Part shown: one piece after another, positions 23,212-35,500 of the stretch
Layout: the number at the start of each line of letters is the position of its first letter
Position numbering within the stretch: the first letter of the stretch is position 1
Translations under genes and position numbers: made by a program
Notes under the pieces: model-generated
Databases searched by the model: none
Seen by the model: only the letters and a program-made list of their open reading frames with translations
What the model was told of the DNA's origin: nothing
Assembly (NCBI GenBank): GCA_026874595.1
Contig: CM049313.1
Coordinates: 50,889,659 to 50,953,658 of the forward strand
Source: Sipunculus nudus
Taxonomy: Eukaryota > Annelida > Sipuncula > Golfingiida > Sipunculidae
DNA: 64,000 bases
Reading direction: 5' to 3'

Positions 23212-23325
23212 CTTTCAGTCTTTCAACCAAGAAGGCGGAGCCAGTCTCAGTAATGATACAGGAGAAGACCTGCATGTACATTCGCGTGAAGCGCCCCATC
23301 CAGCGCAAACTCAGATCGAGACTTT
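23212..23325 (-). CDS. Candidate internal exon, unidentified
   Basis: 114 bp with a canonical acceptor (GCAATTGCTTCAG) and donor (CTGAAAG then GTATAT) on the minus strand, open throughout, phase 1 at both ends, and clearly richer in GC than its surroundings. It would encode SLDLSLRWMGRFTRMYMQVF and then SCIITETGSAFLVERLK. It lies between the end of AMACR and the start of the myosin gene. I do not recognise the product. The opposite strand is also open here (TTTCAG acceptor at 23213-23218) but has no matching donor, so the strand is uncertain. Confidence 0.3.
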
Positions 23326-23329
23326 CTGA

Positions 23330-25346
23330 AGCAATTGCTAAATGGAGCATATGGTGGCTAACGTTCATTGTAACGTGATGTTGAGACAAAAAGTGAATGT
23401 TAAATGCAGATGACACATGTAATAAGGTGACAAAAATAATGAATAATTTGCATAATTTGGTACGTACTTTAAAACAGACAATTAGAACGAAAAGGACAGG
23501 CTGACTTAGTTTAAAAGCTGAACAGGGTCACAGTGATATAATTCTAGAAAATGGCGTTTACTAGTCATATTGTGGGCATGTGAAGAGCTTTCAATTCAAC
23601 AAATATGAGTTAAGGTCAGCTAAAATACCAATCAGGAAATGACATTCCACTAAACTGGAACCGAATCAAAAATAGAAGAATCGAGTGCTTTTGCGCGAGT
23701 GACCCAAAAAATCACAATGTCCACCGGGAAATAACATTGAGAGCTTGAAGTCAAGGTCATACGTAACAGTATTTTGTACAGTGGTAAGGACTGCATAGTC
23801 TGGTATAATTAAGGTTGTTATTAGCGAAGCCAAAAGCACCCATAAAGTATGCCGTATAACCTTGTTTTGGGGGCAAATGGTTCACAGTAACCTATAATTT
23901 CAGAAAATGTTGTTAACTTTCCACTATCTAAAGTTCTATTTACTTGATTTAGATGGCTACACTTTAATTACTGCAATACTTACATGTTCATTTCTACAAA
24001 AATGCTGGGTGTTTTAAAAATTACCGGCGTTTTTAACAATAATTATTAAATAAAAAGAAATATGAAAACATGAATGTCCAGTTACGGTGGAAAAACTAAA
24101 AAATGGGCAAACGGAAAGCGACTACAGGTATCCGTAACATTACAGAGGCATGGGTAAAGTATGGCAATAAATGTTCCTAACATGACATGACTTGAAATCT
24201 GTGGCATCCAACAGCCAAAGTATCCAAAGACAAACGGATGGACGAAAGTAAAAAAATATGGGCGGACGACAAGCCATAGCAAGTATTTTTACAGAGTCAT
24301 TGATAAAGTGAGGAATGGAATGTGTCCTGGCATGACAGGTCTCCGACAAGTCATATTTGTAGCATGAGAGATGCAAAAGTGTCTCACTATGAAAACGCCA
24401 TGGTAGGCTGTGGTACCTGTGTCAAGAACAGGTATCCAAGATGAATAAACTTGATAACCAGTCCTCAGATAAATGCATCAATGTATTATACAAAAACGGA
24501 ATTGTAGGTGGCGCCACTTGACTCGTCTACAACACAGCTACCCAAAACGGAAAAAAAAACATGCAAAATTTCAAGCTGATACATCCATCCACTTTTGAGA
24601 TATGAGCAACTTTCAGCCAAAGCAAATGGTCGCCACGCGAAAACAAATGCAGATTGTTCCATCAGTCTTGAGCATGCGATACAGGTCTATAAGACTAAGA
24701 TCTATTGATATGTACCATTCCAGGCAAATACGGCAAACCAGTCCTGAGAAAAAAGGCATCAATATATTCTAGAAAAAAACGGGAAATTATGAGGCGCTAC
24801 CTGTCTGGTCCACAAAAAAACTCTCCAAGGTGGATGGATAAGGCAAATTTCTGACGAATACATTGAACCACTCTAAGATATGGGCAATTTTCACCCAATG
24901 CAAATGCAAGGATGGATGCCACACGAAAACGATTGCAGATAGTGCCATCAGTCTTGAGTACAAGATGAAGGTATCCAAGATTTATAGACATGCATAATTT
25001 CATGCCAATACGGCGAACCACTCCTTAGAAAAGGGCATCAACGTATTCTGCAAAACAGAAGACAGGTTGCGCCACCTGTCTGGTATATATGAAAACTCTC
25101 CAAGATGAATGGGCATGCTAAATTTCAGACCAACATATGAACCACTCCTAAGATATGAGTGATCTTCACCAAAGCAAACGCTTGGACGGATGCCACACAA
25201 ATAAGGTTACAGATGGCACTACCAGTCTTGAGTAGGAGATGGAGGTATCCAAGACTTATGCACATGCACAATTTCAGCCTTTTACACTGAACCAAATACT
25301 AAGACAAACAGATGGCAAACGCATGGATGGACGCCACACAAAAACA
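23330..25346. repeat. Degenerate tandem repeats (GGATGCCACACAAAAAC units)
   Basis: From about 24480 to 25346 there are ~4 units of roughly 250 bp. They repeat 'TCTTGAGTA', 'GGTATCCAAGA', 'ATGCACAATTTCA', 'GAACCACTCCTAAGATATGA' and 'GGATGCCACACAAAAAC'. One carries GGTGGCGCCACT at ~24506. The series is cut at 25347 by a family A element and resumes at 27937. The part 23330-24080 shows nothing recognisable. Confidence 0.55.
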
Positions 25347-25347
25347 A

Positions 25348-27936
25348 GGGACCAATGGGTCACGGCGCTCAGCTGTGATATATGATTAAAAATATAATTT
25401 GGAATACAGGCACATGCTGGTTTTGTGTGGTAATAAATATAAGCTGTATAATGAGTTGTTGGTGTTTAGCTTATGTATGATTTTAATAGAATCTTTGGAG
25501 ACAGGGAAGAGGATTGATTTCATTTATTTTATTAACAAATGGAGTGCTATTGTCACACAGATTTTGACTTGGTCATATAACTTATAAGCAGCACATATAA
25601 TATAAGAGTTTAACTATTTATTAAAATTTAATAACAAATATTGTGCCAAATATAATTTTTATAAAAAAATAATAAAATAATCATGATTTTTAAAAAAAAA
25701 TAAAATATAACTGAAATGATTATTAAAATAATATTATAGAATATATTTATGAATGCATTTATGAATACATTTTAAAAGTATTTGTACTGGTATTCAAATA
25801 CTTTCATTTTTACCTGAATTCCCATTCTTATGCAAGAAATTTTATAATGGAGTACATATTCATATTCGTATTCAAATACATTTGCAAAGTATTCGCACCA
25901 TGTCTGGTATTTATTCAGTTTTAGCCTAATGATGATGTTGAGAATCCAGAATGTACAAAATTCACAAATTTAAATAATGATCATAAGTAACTGGTTTTAT
26001 GTCTTTTATTTATATTAAAAAAAATGTATGTAATATATTCAGTTTGGACCACTTTCACATCAATCTACACACTAGACACAGTAGGAATCTAGATTAATAT
26101 TATCAACTGCATATTTTTCTATTATTAATTTCCTTCATATGATCCCTAATGATTAGTAATGAATAATATGATTTATTTTTTTATCATTAAAACTGAACTG
26201 AAAAATACCATAGGTGACTGCATGGTGTTATTTGGAATACATGACGTTCTATCCATCCATACAAGATTCTTATATCATCAGTAACTGCAAGTTAATTTCC
26301 AGTGTTACTCATCAACTAACAAATTCCTTTTCTATTAATTTTTCTTTAATCTGTTATTAAAAACCAATAAAAATTTATTAATTTACTGTTTATTGTTATG
26401 TTGTTGGTCAAAATAACTACCAGATGAGTTAGGTTGGACAACTGGATCAACTGTGGCTGGCCATAAGCTGCCTGGCTGCCCCAGTGTATGGCTCGTCTCA
26501 AGCGTGCATAATTTGCTGAAAGGTCAACAAGGTCAACATACAGGTGACTGAAGAGGGGCTGAGGAGAGCCTGGGTCTGACATGGTCTCATAAAATCATTT
26601 ATAAAAGCTACAATTTTCTAAACAAATAAGCTGAAATCCTTATGTGTGCATGATATGAAAATTATATCAACAGTGCTCACAGGAAACAAACGTGCCATGG
26701 TCAGAGTTGGGCATAATTTAAGGCACTAATTTTATATTTATACTAACAACTTATAAAAATTTGAAAAATTCAGAACTAATTTTGGGTATTCAATTGAATC
26801 TTGATTAAATAATGTTACATCCCTGACCAAAAATCTCTAGCTTCAGCGATCCTCTTGTTAAGGGAGGAAATATATTTTTTGATTTCTTACAAAGTGCATT
26901 ATGTTTGGGCCCATAACTTAAAACAATTACGCAATACTGACAACATTTCTGGCATGTGCATAGCGAATGCATAGAAAAATGTGTATATAATATATAATCA
27001 AAGTCAGATCAGAGGTGTTGATATTAGGCAGTCTTGAAGTGTAACAATAGGTTTTTAATGGAAAAATGAAGTTTTTCATTAATATCTCGAAGGAATTAAG
27101 TCCTAGTGACCAAATTCTTTGCATGGTAGGGGATTTTGGAGACATCTAAGTGTATGCCAAATTTAAGGAACTGAGAGCTGAAGCTGGGGAGCTGAGCTCT
27201 AGCAAACTGCATAACACTAGCTTGATGTAAACAATATGTGACATGGTGCTTGATAACTTGAATAAAATCTACAGTTTTTGATCAAATATTTGGTGTTAAC
27301 AGATGAAATGCCAACAAAAACATGCTGTGAAAATTAAATCCACAGCAGTTACAGGAAAAAACGTGCCATGGTCAAAGTTGGGCAAAATTTAAGGTACCAA
27401 TTTTTTTATTTTAGCTAATATTTTATAAAATTTAAAAGATTTTTCATCTAATGTTGGGTATACAACTTAATTTTGATTAAATAAAATTATATTACTGAAA
27501 AAAGTCCTTAGCTTTAACATGCTTTGTGTTAAGTGATCAAATATCTTTCCTGGTTTTTTACAAAATGCATTGTTTGGGCCCATAATTTTTTAAATTATAA
27601 AATACAGACCTAATTTCTGGCATGTACATAGGAACTATATAGAGGAATATTTATGGTAAATTTGAGGACAAACAGATGAGTGGTTTTGATATTAGGAAGT
27701 CCTGAAGAGTGAAAATAGGTTTTTAATAAACAAATTGAGATTTTTCCTTAATTTCTCAAAGGAACAAAGTCGCAAAGACCCAGTAAACAGTTTGGTAGGA
27801 GATCTTGGAGACATCTAACATATAACATTTTGGATTCCTAGGTCTTACGGTTTCAAAATGTGCCACATCTACAGACGGACAGACGACGGACAATGGACCA
27901 GGATTATAGCTCAGATGACTTATAGTCAGCTGAGCT
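25348..27936 (+). mobile_element. Family A element, complete, ~2.6 kb
   Basis: 5' cap GACCAATGGGTC (25350-25361) plus GGCGCTCAGCTG. AT-rich body, then two related ~600-bp units (26640-27167 and 27310-27900). Then a GACGGACAGACGACGGAC tract and the 3' hairpin AGCTCAGATGACT-TAT-AGTCAGCTGAGCT at 27909-27936. It interrupts the unit array that resumes immediately after at 27937. It is collinear along its whole length with 55159-57780. No open frame is shared intact between copies. Confidence 0.85.
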
Positions 27937-28260
27937 GATGATTGTAGATAACGCCGCCAGTCTCAAGCAGGAGATGGAGGTATCCAAGATCTATGGACAT
28001 GCACATTGAACCACTCCTGAAATATTGACTGTTATCAATAAGACAACCCGATTCATACTGCATAAAAGTATGGCAGGTGGCGCCACCAGTCTTTTTTTCA
28101 AATGTGACCCAATAATTTTGTTGCGTTTCAAAAAGATCCGTTATGAGTCTCAAAGGAAATAAAACTTGCAGTGGCGGAACCTGCATTGAACCAATATCTG
28201 CAGAGATTAAAAAAAAAAAAAAAAATATTCGCAGATACAAATATATGAGATTAAGGTCTC
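27937..28260. repeat. Continuation of the split tandem repeat array
   Basis: ATGATTGTAGATAACGCC, GGAGATGGAGGTATCCAAGA and ACATGCACATTGAACC match the units left of 25347. It includes GGTGGCGCCACC at 28076-28087 and an A16-like run at ~28209. Confidence 0.6.
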
Positions 28261-28918
28261 AATTCATGAAAATATAAGAAATTATAGGAGAAAATATTTC
28301 ATAGGAAAACATAGGCAATATGAATCAGTAGAAGTTCTGTATGAGAGCTAATGCATTAACAAGCAAGTGATGCCAAAATATCCACTGTGACTTGATTCCA
28401 AAGGAAAGGTTTAGGTCACAGCATCTAGATTTTTTCTTACCCTGTGCAATGCACAAAATATGCCCTTATCATACTTGGTTTAGCTAAAATTCTGGTCACC
28501 ATACAAATCATAGTAAAAAATACTTTATAGCACTCTCCAATGAATCCAAGTATTTAAAAAAACAATGTAAATTTTATTTAATCACATAATTTTATACATA
28601 ACATTCATAAAAAGGTCAGACAAAGAGTTGTGATTGTTGTATACACATATACACCAACTCTCTGAAAAATATTTTTAACACAGGGTAAAAAATTCATATG
28701 CAAACATAAAATAACTGTATGAAATAGTTTAAACACAGTATTAAACTTTCATGAGCAGAGATATCACTTTACAGCCACTTAATAAATCATATTCCAAGTC
28801 AATACAATAATTCTGTACTGTCATACAGTGTTTATTCAGACATGAAATAATGCAACCAGAACAAAAACATAATATTAATTATGACAGATGATAAATACAT
28901 TGCACCAATTTCCTGTGT
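28261..28918 (-). other. Probable AMACR 3' UTR and flank
   Basis: AT-rich sequence just downstream of the AMACR stop. A minus-strand AATAAA (TTTATT at 28831-28836) lies ~85 bp after the stop, and another at ~28573-28578. No other feature is recognised. Confidence 0.45.
28831..28836 (-). terminator. Candidate polyadenylation signal for AMACR
   Basis: AATAAA on the minus strand, about 83 bp beyond the stop codon. Usage cannot be confirmed from sequence. Confidence 0.35.
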
Positions 28919-29316
28919 TTACAATTTTGATTTTTCTCCTCCCTCCACAACTCTATATTGAAACATTGTGTATATATCTTGTTTTTTGTATCCTAGAGAC
29001 TGCAATACTTCTGACGTATGTTCTCCGTGTTTTGGCTGGGGGTAAATAGTTGAAACCCCGGGAGTCCGGGACAAACGAGGTGCAGGTACGGGCTCTGTCC
29101 CACCATCGCTGTTGGTCAAAAAGCTGCCATTTGACTTTGCATGTTGATGCTCTGCTGCCTCTGATTTGGATAATACTGGTGTCACACAGGCATCTATGTC
29201 ATCAAAAATATCACACCACTCTGCCTGTGTCTTAGTGCTAAATATCTGCCTTACTTTCTCCTTCAGTTCAGTAAAGTCTCCATACTGTGGAGCATCATCA
29301 TGTGTCAAGCCCAGTC
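28919..29316 (-). CDS. AMACR: AMACR last exon with PTS1
   Basis: 398 bp after a CTGTTTCAG acceptor. It starts with the codon completing G then [20 protein letters not shown]. It continues with [19 protein letters not shown] (matching family [18 protein letters not shown]), a proline-rich [10 protein letters not shown] segment and [13 protein letters not shown]. It ends GEKSKL and a TAA stop (28921-28919). The N-terminal part of a longer minus-strand frame (29428-29317) is intron. Confidence 0.95.
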
Positions 29317-29526
29317 CTGAAACAGGTACATTACATTGGGGTAGAACATGGTTTATTTGGCAAATGACTGAAAAAAGATTAAGTGCTATGGAAAAGAAAG
29401 AGCAGCCTTCTTTAAAATGAAATAACAAAAAAAGGAGAAAAATCTGTAATAATTCTCCATTTAATTTTTATGATAAACTGAAAAATGATTTGCTTCACAT
29501 ACTGCAAATATATATACATATATGTT

Positions 29527-29583
<57 letters not shown>

Positions 29584-32500
29584 GAATATAAGACCGGAAA
29601 AGCCATAACAAATGTAAATTTCAGGCAAATACATCAACTTCTCTTGAGTCAGGTGGACAGGGCTCACCAAGCTCAGCTGAGGCAGAGGCAGTTGCCCAAA
29701 GTCAAGCTAAGCTAATTGTCAGCAACAGCTACTGCACTGACTGATCTCTTGACCTGTAAGTGGCTGCACTGAGTGAACTCTTGACCAGTTGCCAAATCTG
29801 ATCAAAAGTCGCAGTCTGCCAAAGCTATAGATAGATCCAGACTAAAACTTGGCCTGTTGCTATATGTGAAATAGTTGGCTATCTGCCAAGTTATTTATAG
29901 ATACAGACAAAATTACGGCATGTTTATACATACTGAAGGACTTTGGCTACAATTTTTTTTTTCAAGCTGCATAATCATAAGTTTTTTTTTTTAATCAAAA
30001 TGTTCAGAATAATACCAGATGCCTATTGAAGGCAAAATCAGAGTACAAATATATTTTATTCATGGATTTATTTTACACATAAGTTGGATATAGACACCAA
30101 TTATTTATGTTGCCTATACATATCTGCTTATATACCCACACAGCTCAGTTTGTTGATCCAATAAATCTACTAGCTTTGTTTATAAAAGTATCTCACAGTC
30201 CTTTCATTGTTAAATATACAATAATTCTGCCAATATTCAAGAAAACTTGAACAAAGGCCCACTCAGAGTCCGCCATTTTTTAGTAATGTTACAGAAGTTT
30301 AAACATTAGTTTTGTAGAAGAAGACAATTGCAGCCCTCAGTTTGAAATAGGCTTTCTTATGACCGAAAAACCAACTTCAGCTTTCTATGATTCTATCAAA
30401 AATCAATGAACCCAATCTATTCTTATATAATTGAGAGAACCCTACCATAGGATAATTTTTGTGAAAATTTAATCATTCAGCTTGACAGATTCATCAAAGA
30501 CATTTTAAAGCTGACAGAGGTAAAAATACAAGGTTTTTTTCTAAAAAACAGATTGATTTAGGTGGTGCCACAAAAACCTCAATTTCAAATAAGAGCCACT
30601 TGTCCAACGTTCCAACAAAACTTGTTGATGCTAGCTCCTGTCATTTCTGAGATTATTATGTTTGTATGCTTACTTGGCCAAAAGACTAAGTTCCAATTCT
30701 GGAACCATGCAAACAAAATTTAAGAGAGATTGTTACTGGGATCATTTCTGTGAAATATTCAACAATTTGGCTTAGCAGTTTTGGAGATGAAGATTAATAG
30801 CTTTTCCCTACAAAATCTAAGTTAATACAGAACGAGGCCTATAGGCCTAATGCGAACCTGTGCATTGGGAAATACACCAGGTATAATGATTCAATGTTGG
30901 ACCATTACTTCTCATGTATATGAACAATGCAGGTACTAAACATTTTGAATAAGAAACAATTACACAAACATTACTTCTGAAATTCTGGCATGGGTGCACA
31001 CAGCACAAATAGGGACCCATGGGTCTCAACACTCAGCTGAATTTGACTATAAGGATATTTTTAAAGAAATTGTTCAGAATGACAGTCCTGTGACCTTAAC
31101 CAATAACCTTGTGACCAAAAAATCTTAGAACTTAATATCCTTGAACTTGCAGCATTAGGATTATTGCAACCATCTTTTAATAAGTGACCTTGACCTCTGA
31201 CCAGATAACATAAAATTCTACAGGTTTCCTCACTTTAGGCAAGTATGCCATGTGTGAACATTGGAAAGTTCAGGATGAAAAGTTTGATTTACAGTGCATC
31301 CACTATCTTTTTAAAGATGTGGCTCCTGTGACCTTCAACTTAGATAGCTGGACCCTGGTAATCAAAATGAATTTACTAATGTGGTTGGTCATTATTAAAT
31401 CAAGTTTGAAGCCAGTTTATTTTTAGTAAATAAATAGAAAAATATTTGTTAAAAAAAGAAAAAATACAGGTGGCGCCACCATGATACAGGAACTGACAAA
31501 ACTAGTCATGGTCAATATTCAAGGCAAGATTCATGACAAACCATGCATTAATTATCAAGATATTGTCCAGAGGTTTTGTATCAAATTTCTTACTATTCTA
31601 GGGGGTACTTTCAAGCCCTGTAGCTCAAAGGATATAGATCGCAGTGACCTAATTTCAGGTTTCCAAGGAGATTTTTATTGACCTCCCTGGATTATCACTT
31701 AGAAGTTTCTAGGACCAGCTGTTACAATTTGTGCCCTTTTAACGGACGGCCGGATATCCATATGGACAACGGACAAAGCACCATTCCTACACCACAGTTG
31801 ACTTACAGTCAGCTGAGCAAAAAATGATTGTAGCTGGCACTACCAGTCTTGTATACAATGAAGCTATCAGAGATATATACATATGCCCAAGTTCAGACTG
31901 ATATATCAAACCCCTCCTGAGAAATAAGCAGGGACACACACTGTGCAAAAATTATTGTAGGTGGCACCACAAGTCTTGTATACAACAAAGCTATTCGATA
32001 GGTATAAATATGCCCAATTTCAGGATAATATATCAAATTCCTCTATAGAAATAAGCAGGCACAAAAGTCACACACTGCAAAAGTCATTGTAGGTGGTGAC
32101 ACCTGTCTTGTGAACGAGAAACCCATCAAAGACGCATAGACAGGTCAAAATATCAGGCCAATACATCAAACTTACCTTAAGTCTGATGCATGGGGCTGAC
32201 CAGGCTTAAGTGAGAAAGGCAGCTGCCCCGAGTGAACTGTGACACATTTGCTTGCTCAGGCTACTGCACTGAGTGAACTCATGACCTGCACCTGGCTAGA
32301 CTGGGTGAACTTTTGACCTGAACCTGGCTGCACTGAGTGAACACTTGACCTGTTGCCTAATCTGATACAGTTGGCAGTCTGCCAAAGCTATAAATAGATT
32401 GGCTCCACATGCAGCCCTGAGAGGCATGACACCCATGAGGTGATCACATGGTGCCCATGAGGTGTTCCCATGTCACCCATGAGGGGATCACATGCCTTAT

Positions 32501-35500
32501 GCTTGGCTGCACTGACTGAACTCTTGACCTATATCTGGTTGCACTGAATGAACTCTTGATCTATTGCCAAATCATAAGCAGTTGGCAGTTTCTTAACCTA
32601 TTTAAATATACAGACACAATCTTAGCCTGTTGGCAAATCTTTTTACACATACTGAAAGACTTTGGCTAAAATGCATTTTTTCAAGCTGACATATTCATAA
32701 TCTTTTTATCAAAATATCTAGAATAATAAAAGATGCAGTTTTTTCATAAATAAGCTGAATCCCACAACATCTGATACATGACAGGTTATTGCATAAAATC
32801 TGGGGATGGTAGTACCTGCTATTCTGAGAAATTATGGGTTAATGTACAGATGACCAATGACCCCCGTACAAAAAAGATCAATGCAGGTGACCACCAATAC
32901 CTGAATTTCATATATGGCTCATGTGACCAACACTGGCAGAAAATTTGGTGATGATAGCTCCGGCCGTTTCTGAGATTGTCATTTTAGTATGCTTTTTCGG
33001 ACAGATGACTATGTTCAACTTCCTGTAATTTGGCAAAAATTCACTGAACTTGAACCATTTGAACAAACTTGAGAGAGATGATATAAAAGATTATTTTCGG
33101 TGAAATATTGAACAAATTGGCTTGACTGTTTCGGAGGAGAAGATTTTTTAAGGTTTTTTAGCCTTTTCTCTTTAAAATCTGAGAAAATGCGGATTTTTTC
33201 AGATGGCTAATTTTTTGCATTTAATTTCATGATGCTAGCTCCAGTCAATCCAATAGTACGAGTTAAGGTATACCTGTGATTGTAAAAATTGCCTGGCATG
33301 AGGAATATCTAAAATCATAAATCTACATTTTTTAAAAGTTTTTAAAAAACATTCTTGTCAATATTAACCAAAGATAACCTGAAATCTAAATGTCTGGAGG
33401 CATGATGTAACGGATGCTGATAAACTGGTTCCAGGCTAGATGTATCTGCTTCACACAGCTAACATATATGTTAAAATGACTCAATTCAATCTTTATTATT
33501 CAGCCAAAATTCATTCTTCGGAACCATAAAAGACAATTAATTATTATAAGAATTTTTCAGTAAAATATTAAACAAATTGGCCTCAGTGGCTTCAGTCAAA
33601 AAACGTTTTGCAGATTTATAACTCATATGGGAAAATAAAGCAAAATGGCTAAGTTAAGCTTCTCATAACTCAGCCAAAAATCACTGAACCAAAACCATTT
33701 GAACAATTTGAATTATCAACATCTAAGGATATTTAATGTGTGAGATTTAAGAATTTGGCCCAGTGGTTTTTGAGAAGAAGATCTTTGTAGCCACTTAGCT
33801 AAAATGGGATGTTATGGCATATGACTAAATTCAGCTTCCCATAATTCAGCCAAAAGTCACTAAACTGAGACCATTTGAACAAATTTCATAAGGCACTACC
33901 CTAGGATCATTTCTATACGATATTAAACAATTTAGCCTTATGGTTTCAGAGAAGAAGTTTTTTGTAGCCGTCAGTATGATACGGGCACTGATGACCCCCG
34001 TACAAAAAAGGCCGATGCAGGTGGCGCCACCAATACCTCAATTTCAGATATGACTCATGTGACCAATATTATTATAAAATTTGGTGATGATAGCTCCAGC
34101 CATTTCTAAGATAGTAATTTTAGTATGCTTTTTTGGACAGATGACTAAGTTCAACTATCTGTAACTCGGCCAAAAATCACCAAACTTAATCCATTCGAGA
34201 AAACTTGAGAGATATTGTTCCAGGGATCATTTCTGTGAAATATTGGACAATTTGGCTGAACAATTTCGGAGAAGAAGATTTTTAAAGCTTTTTTAGCTTT
34301 TTCCCTATAAAATCTAAGAAAATGCAGTTAGCCAAAAATAAGCAAAATTCAATAGAGTTTTTAAAATGACTAATTCTTGTCATAAAGTTTGTTGCTCCTT
34401 CCACTTTAGAGATAGTACAGGTTAATGTACAGACGATGAACGACAGATGACGGACAATGCCACACCATGGCAAAGGCTCACAGGTTTGTAAAAAAAAAGA
34501 AGAGGAAAAAAAAGAGTGCGGTGATAAAAAGTAAAAAAGAGAGTAATTGGCATCCTGTTCAGTAAATCTTAAAAAAAATAGACTATTTTTAAAAAGAGTT
34601 ATTAAACAGGCCTGAAGTCTTAATAAGGTAAAAATGTGTGGTACAGCAACAGGTTGTAACGTTTACACTGATGCACTCAGCAGGCTTCCTAAATACCCTT
34701 ACCCTTGGAGATGTATCATTATAGTATAGCACCCTTTTATATTTTAAAAGACAAAATGCAAAATGGTATTTTAAATATTTTTTGTCAAACTTGTGATATA
34801 GTCCAGCTGTTAAGATAAGAATTGTGCAAAAAACAAAAGAAGCATGAAACTTGGCATAACAGTTGTCCATACCATACTCAATATTTTCAGATATAGGGCC
34901 AAGCGGAATTCACTCTATCTTGGTCAAAATCCAAGATGGTGGCCAATATGGCCGCCGAATTAAAAAATATCTATATATCCGGTTATATTAGTCCTAGAAT
35001 GCATTGCAAGTGCACTATTTCTATGTTTTCAGGGTCAAGAAATTCATTTATAAGGGTTTCAAGTATGCATTATGAATCTATGGTTGAATTCTAGTTTTGT
35101 TGATTTTGAAATTATGCTAAATTTGCCTTTGTCTAGCACGTCGAACAGAAAACATTATTTGCCGAGTTCTGCTGAGCAGTTGCATACTTTGTGATTGTTC
35201 TCAAATGAAAGTTTTATTTCCTGGGCTAGATTTGTCTGTTTTGTCATGCATTTTCATGCTTAAATTGTATAACAGTTTTGATTGCAATTTTACTTTTCCT
35301 TTATTTGCATGCTGATAAATGTAATTGTTTTGGAGAGGTGATGGCGCAAAAAAACTTCTGTGTCAAAATCTAAATTAAAATAAGAACTTCATATGTCCAT
35401 AAACACTAATCATTAGGATATTTGAAACCAAAATACATGTAATTAGGTTCTGCAATCAACGTAACTTTCATGCAAAAATTTTTAGTGCAATTGCAAAATA

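Larger units (their letters stand above)
30833..34490 (+). mobile_element. Family C element, ~3.7 kb including a nested family A insertion
   Basis: 5' cap: AGGCCTATAGGCCT (30835-30848), then GCGAACCTGTG (30852-30862). At 31012-31823 a short family A element interrupts it, and the sequence resumes with ATGATTGTAGCTGGCACTACC. Interior: TGGCACCACC units, a 'TGCACTGAGTGAAC' block, a CATGAGG minisatellite (32427-32494), and the 'AACTCGGCCAAAAATCAC' and 'TCGGAGAAGAAGATTTTTAA' blocks. One GGTGGCGCCACC lies at 34020-34031. It ends with the degraded cap GCTCACAGGTTTGTAAAAA at ~34470-34488. Collinear with 45656-49912. Confidence 0.65.

Noticed and set aside
29461-29715. Open frames of 69-76 codons on both strands rich in Tyr/Ile
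   Set aside because: They are produced by the (TA)n microsatellite.
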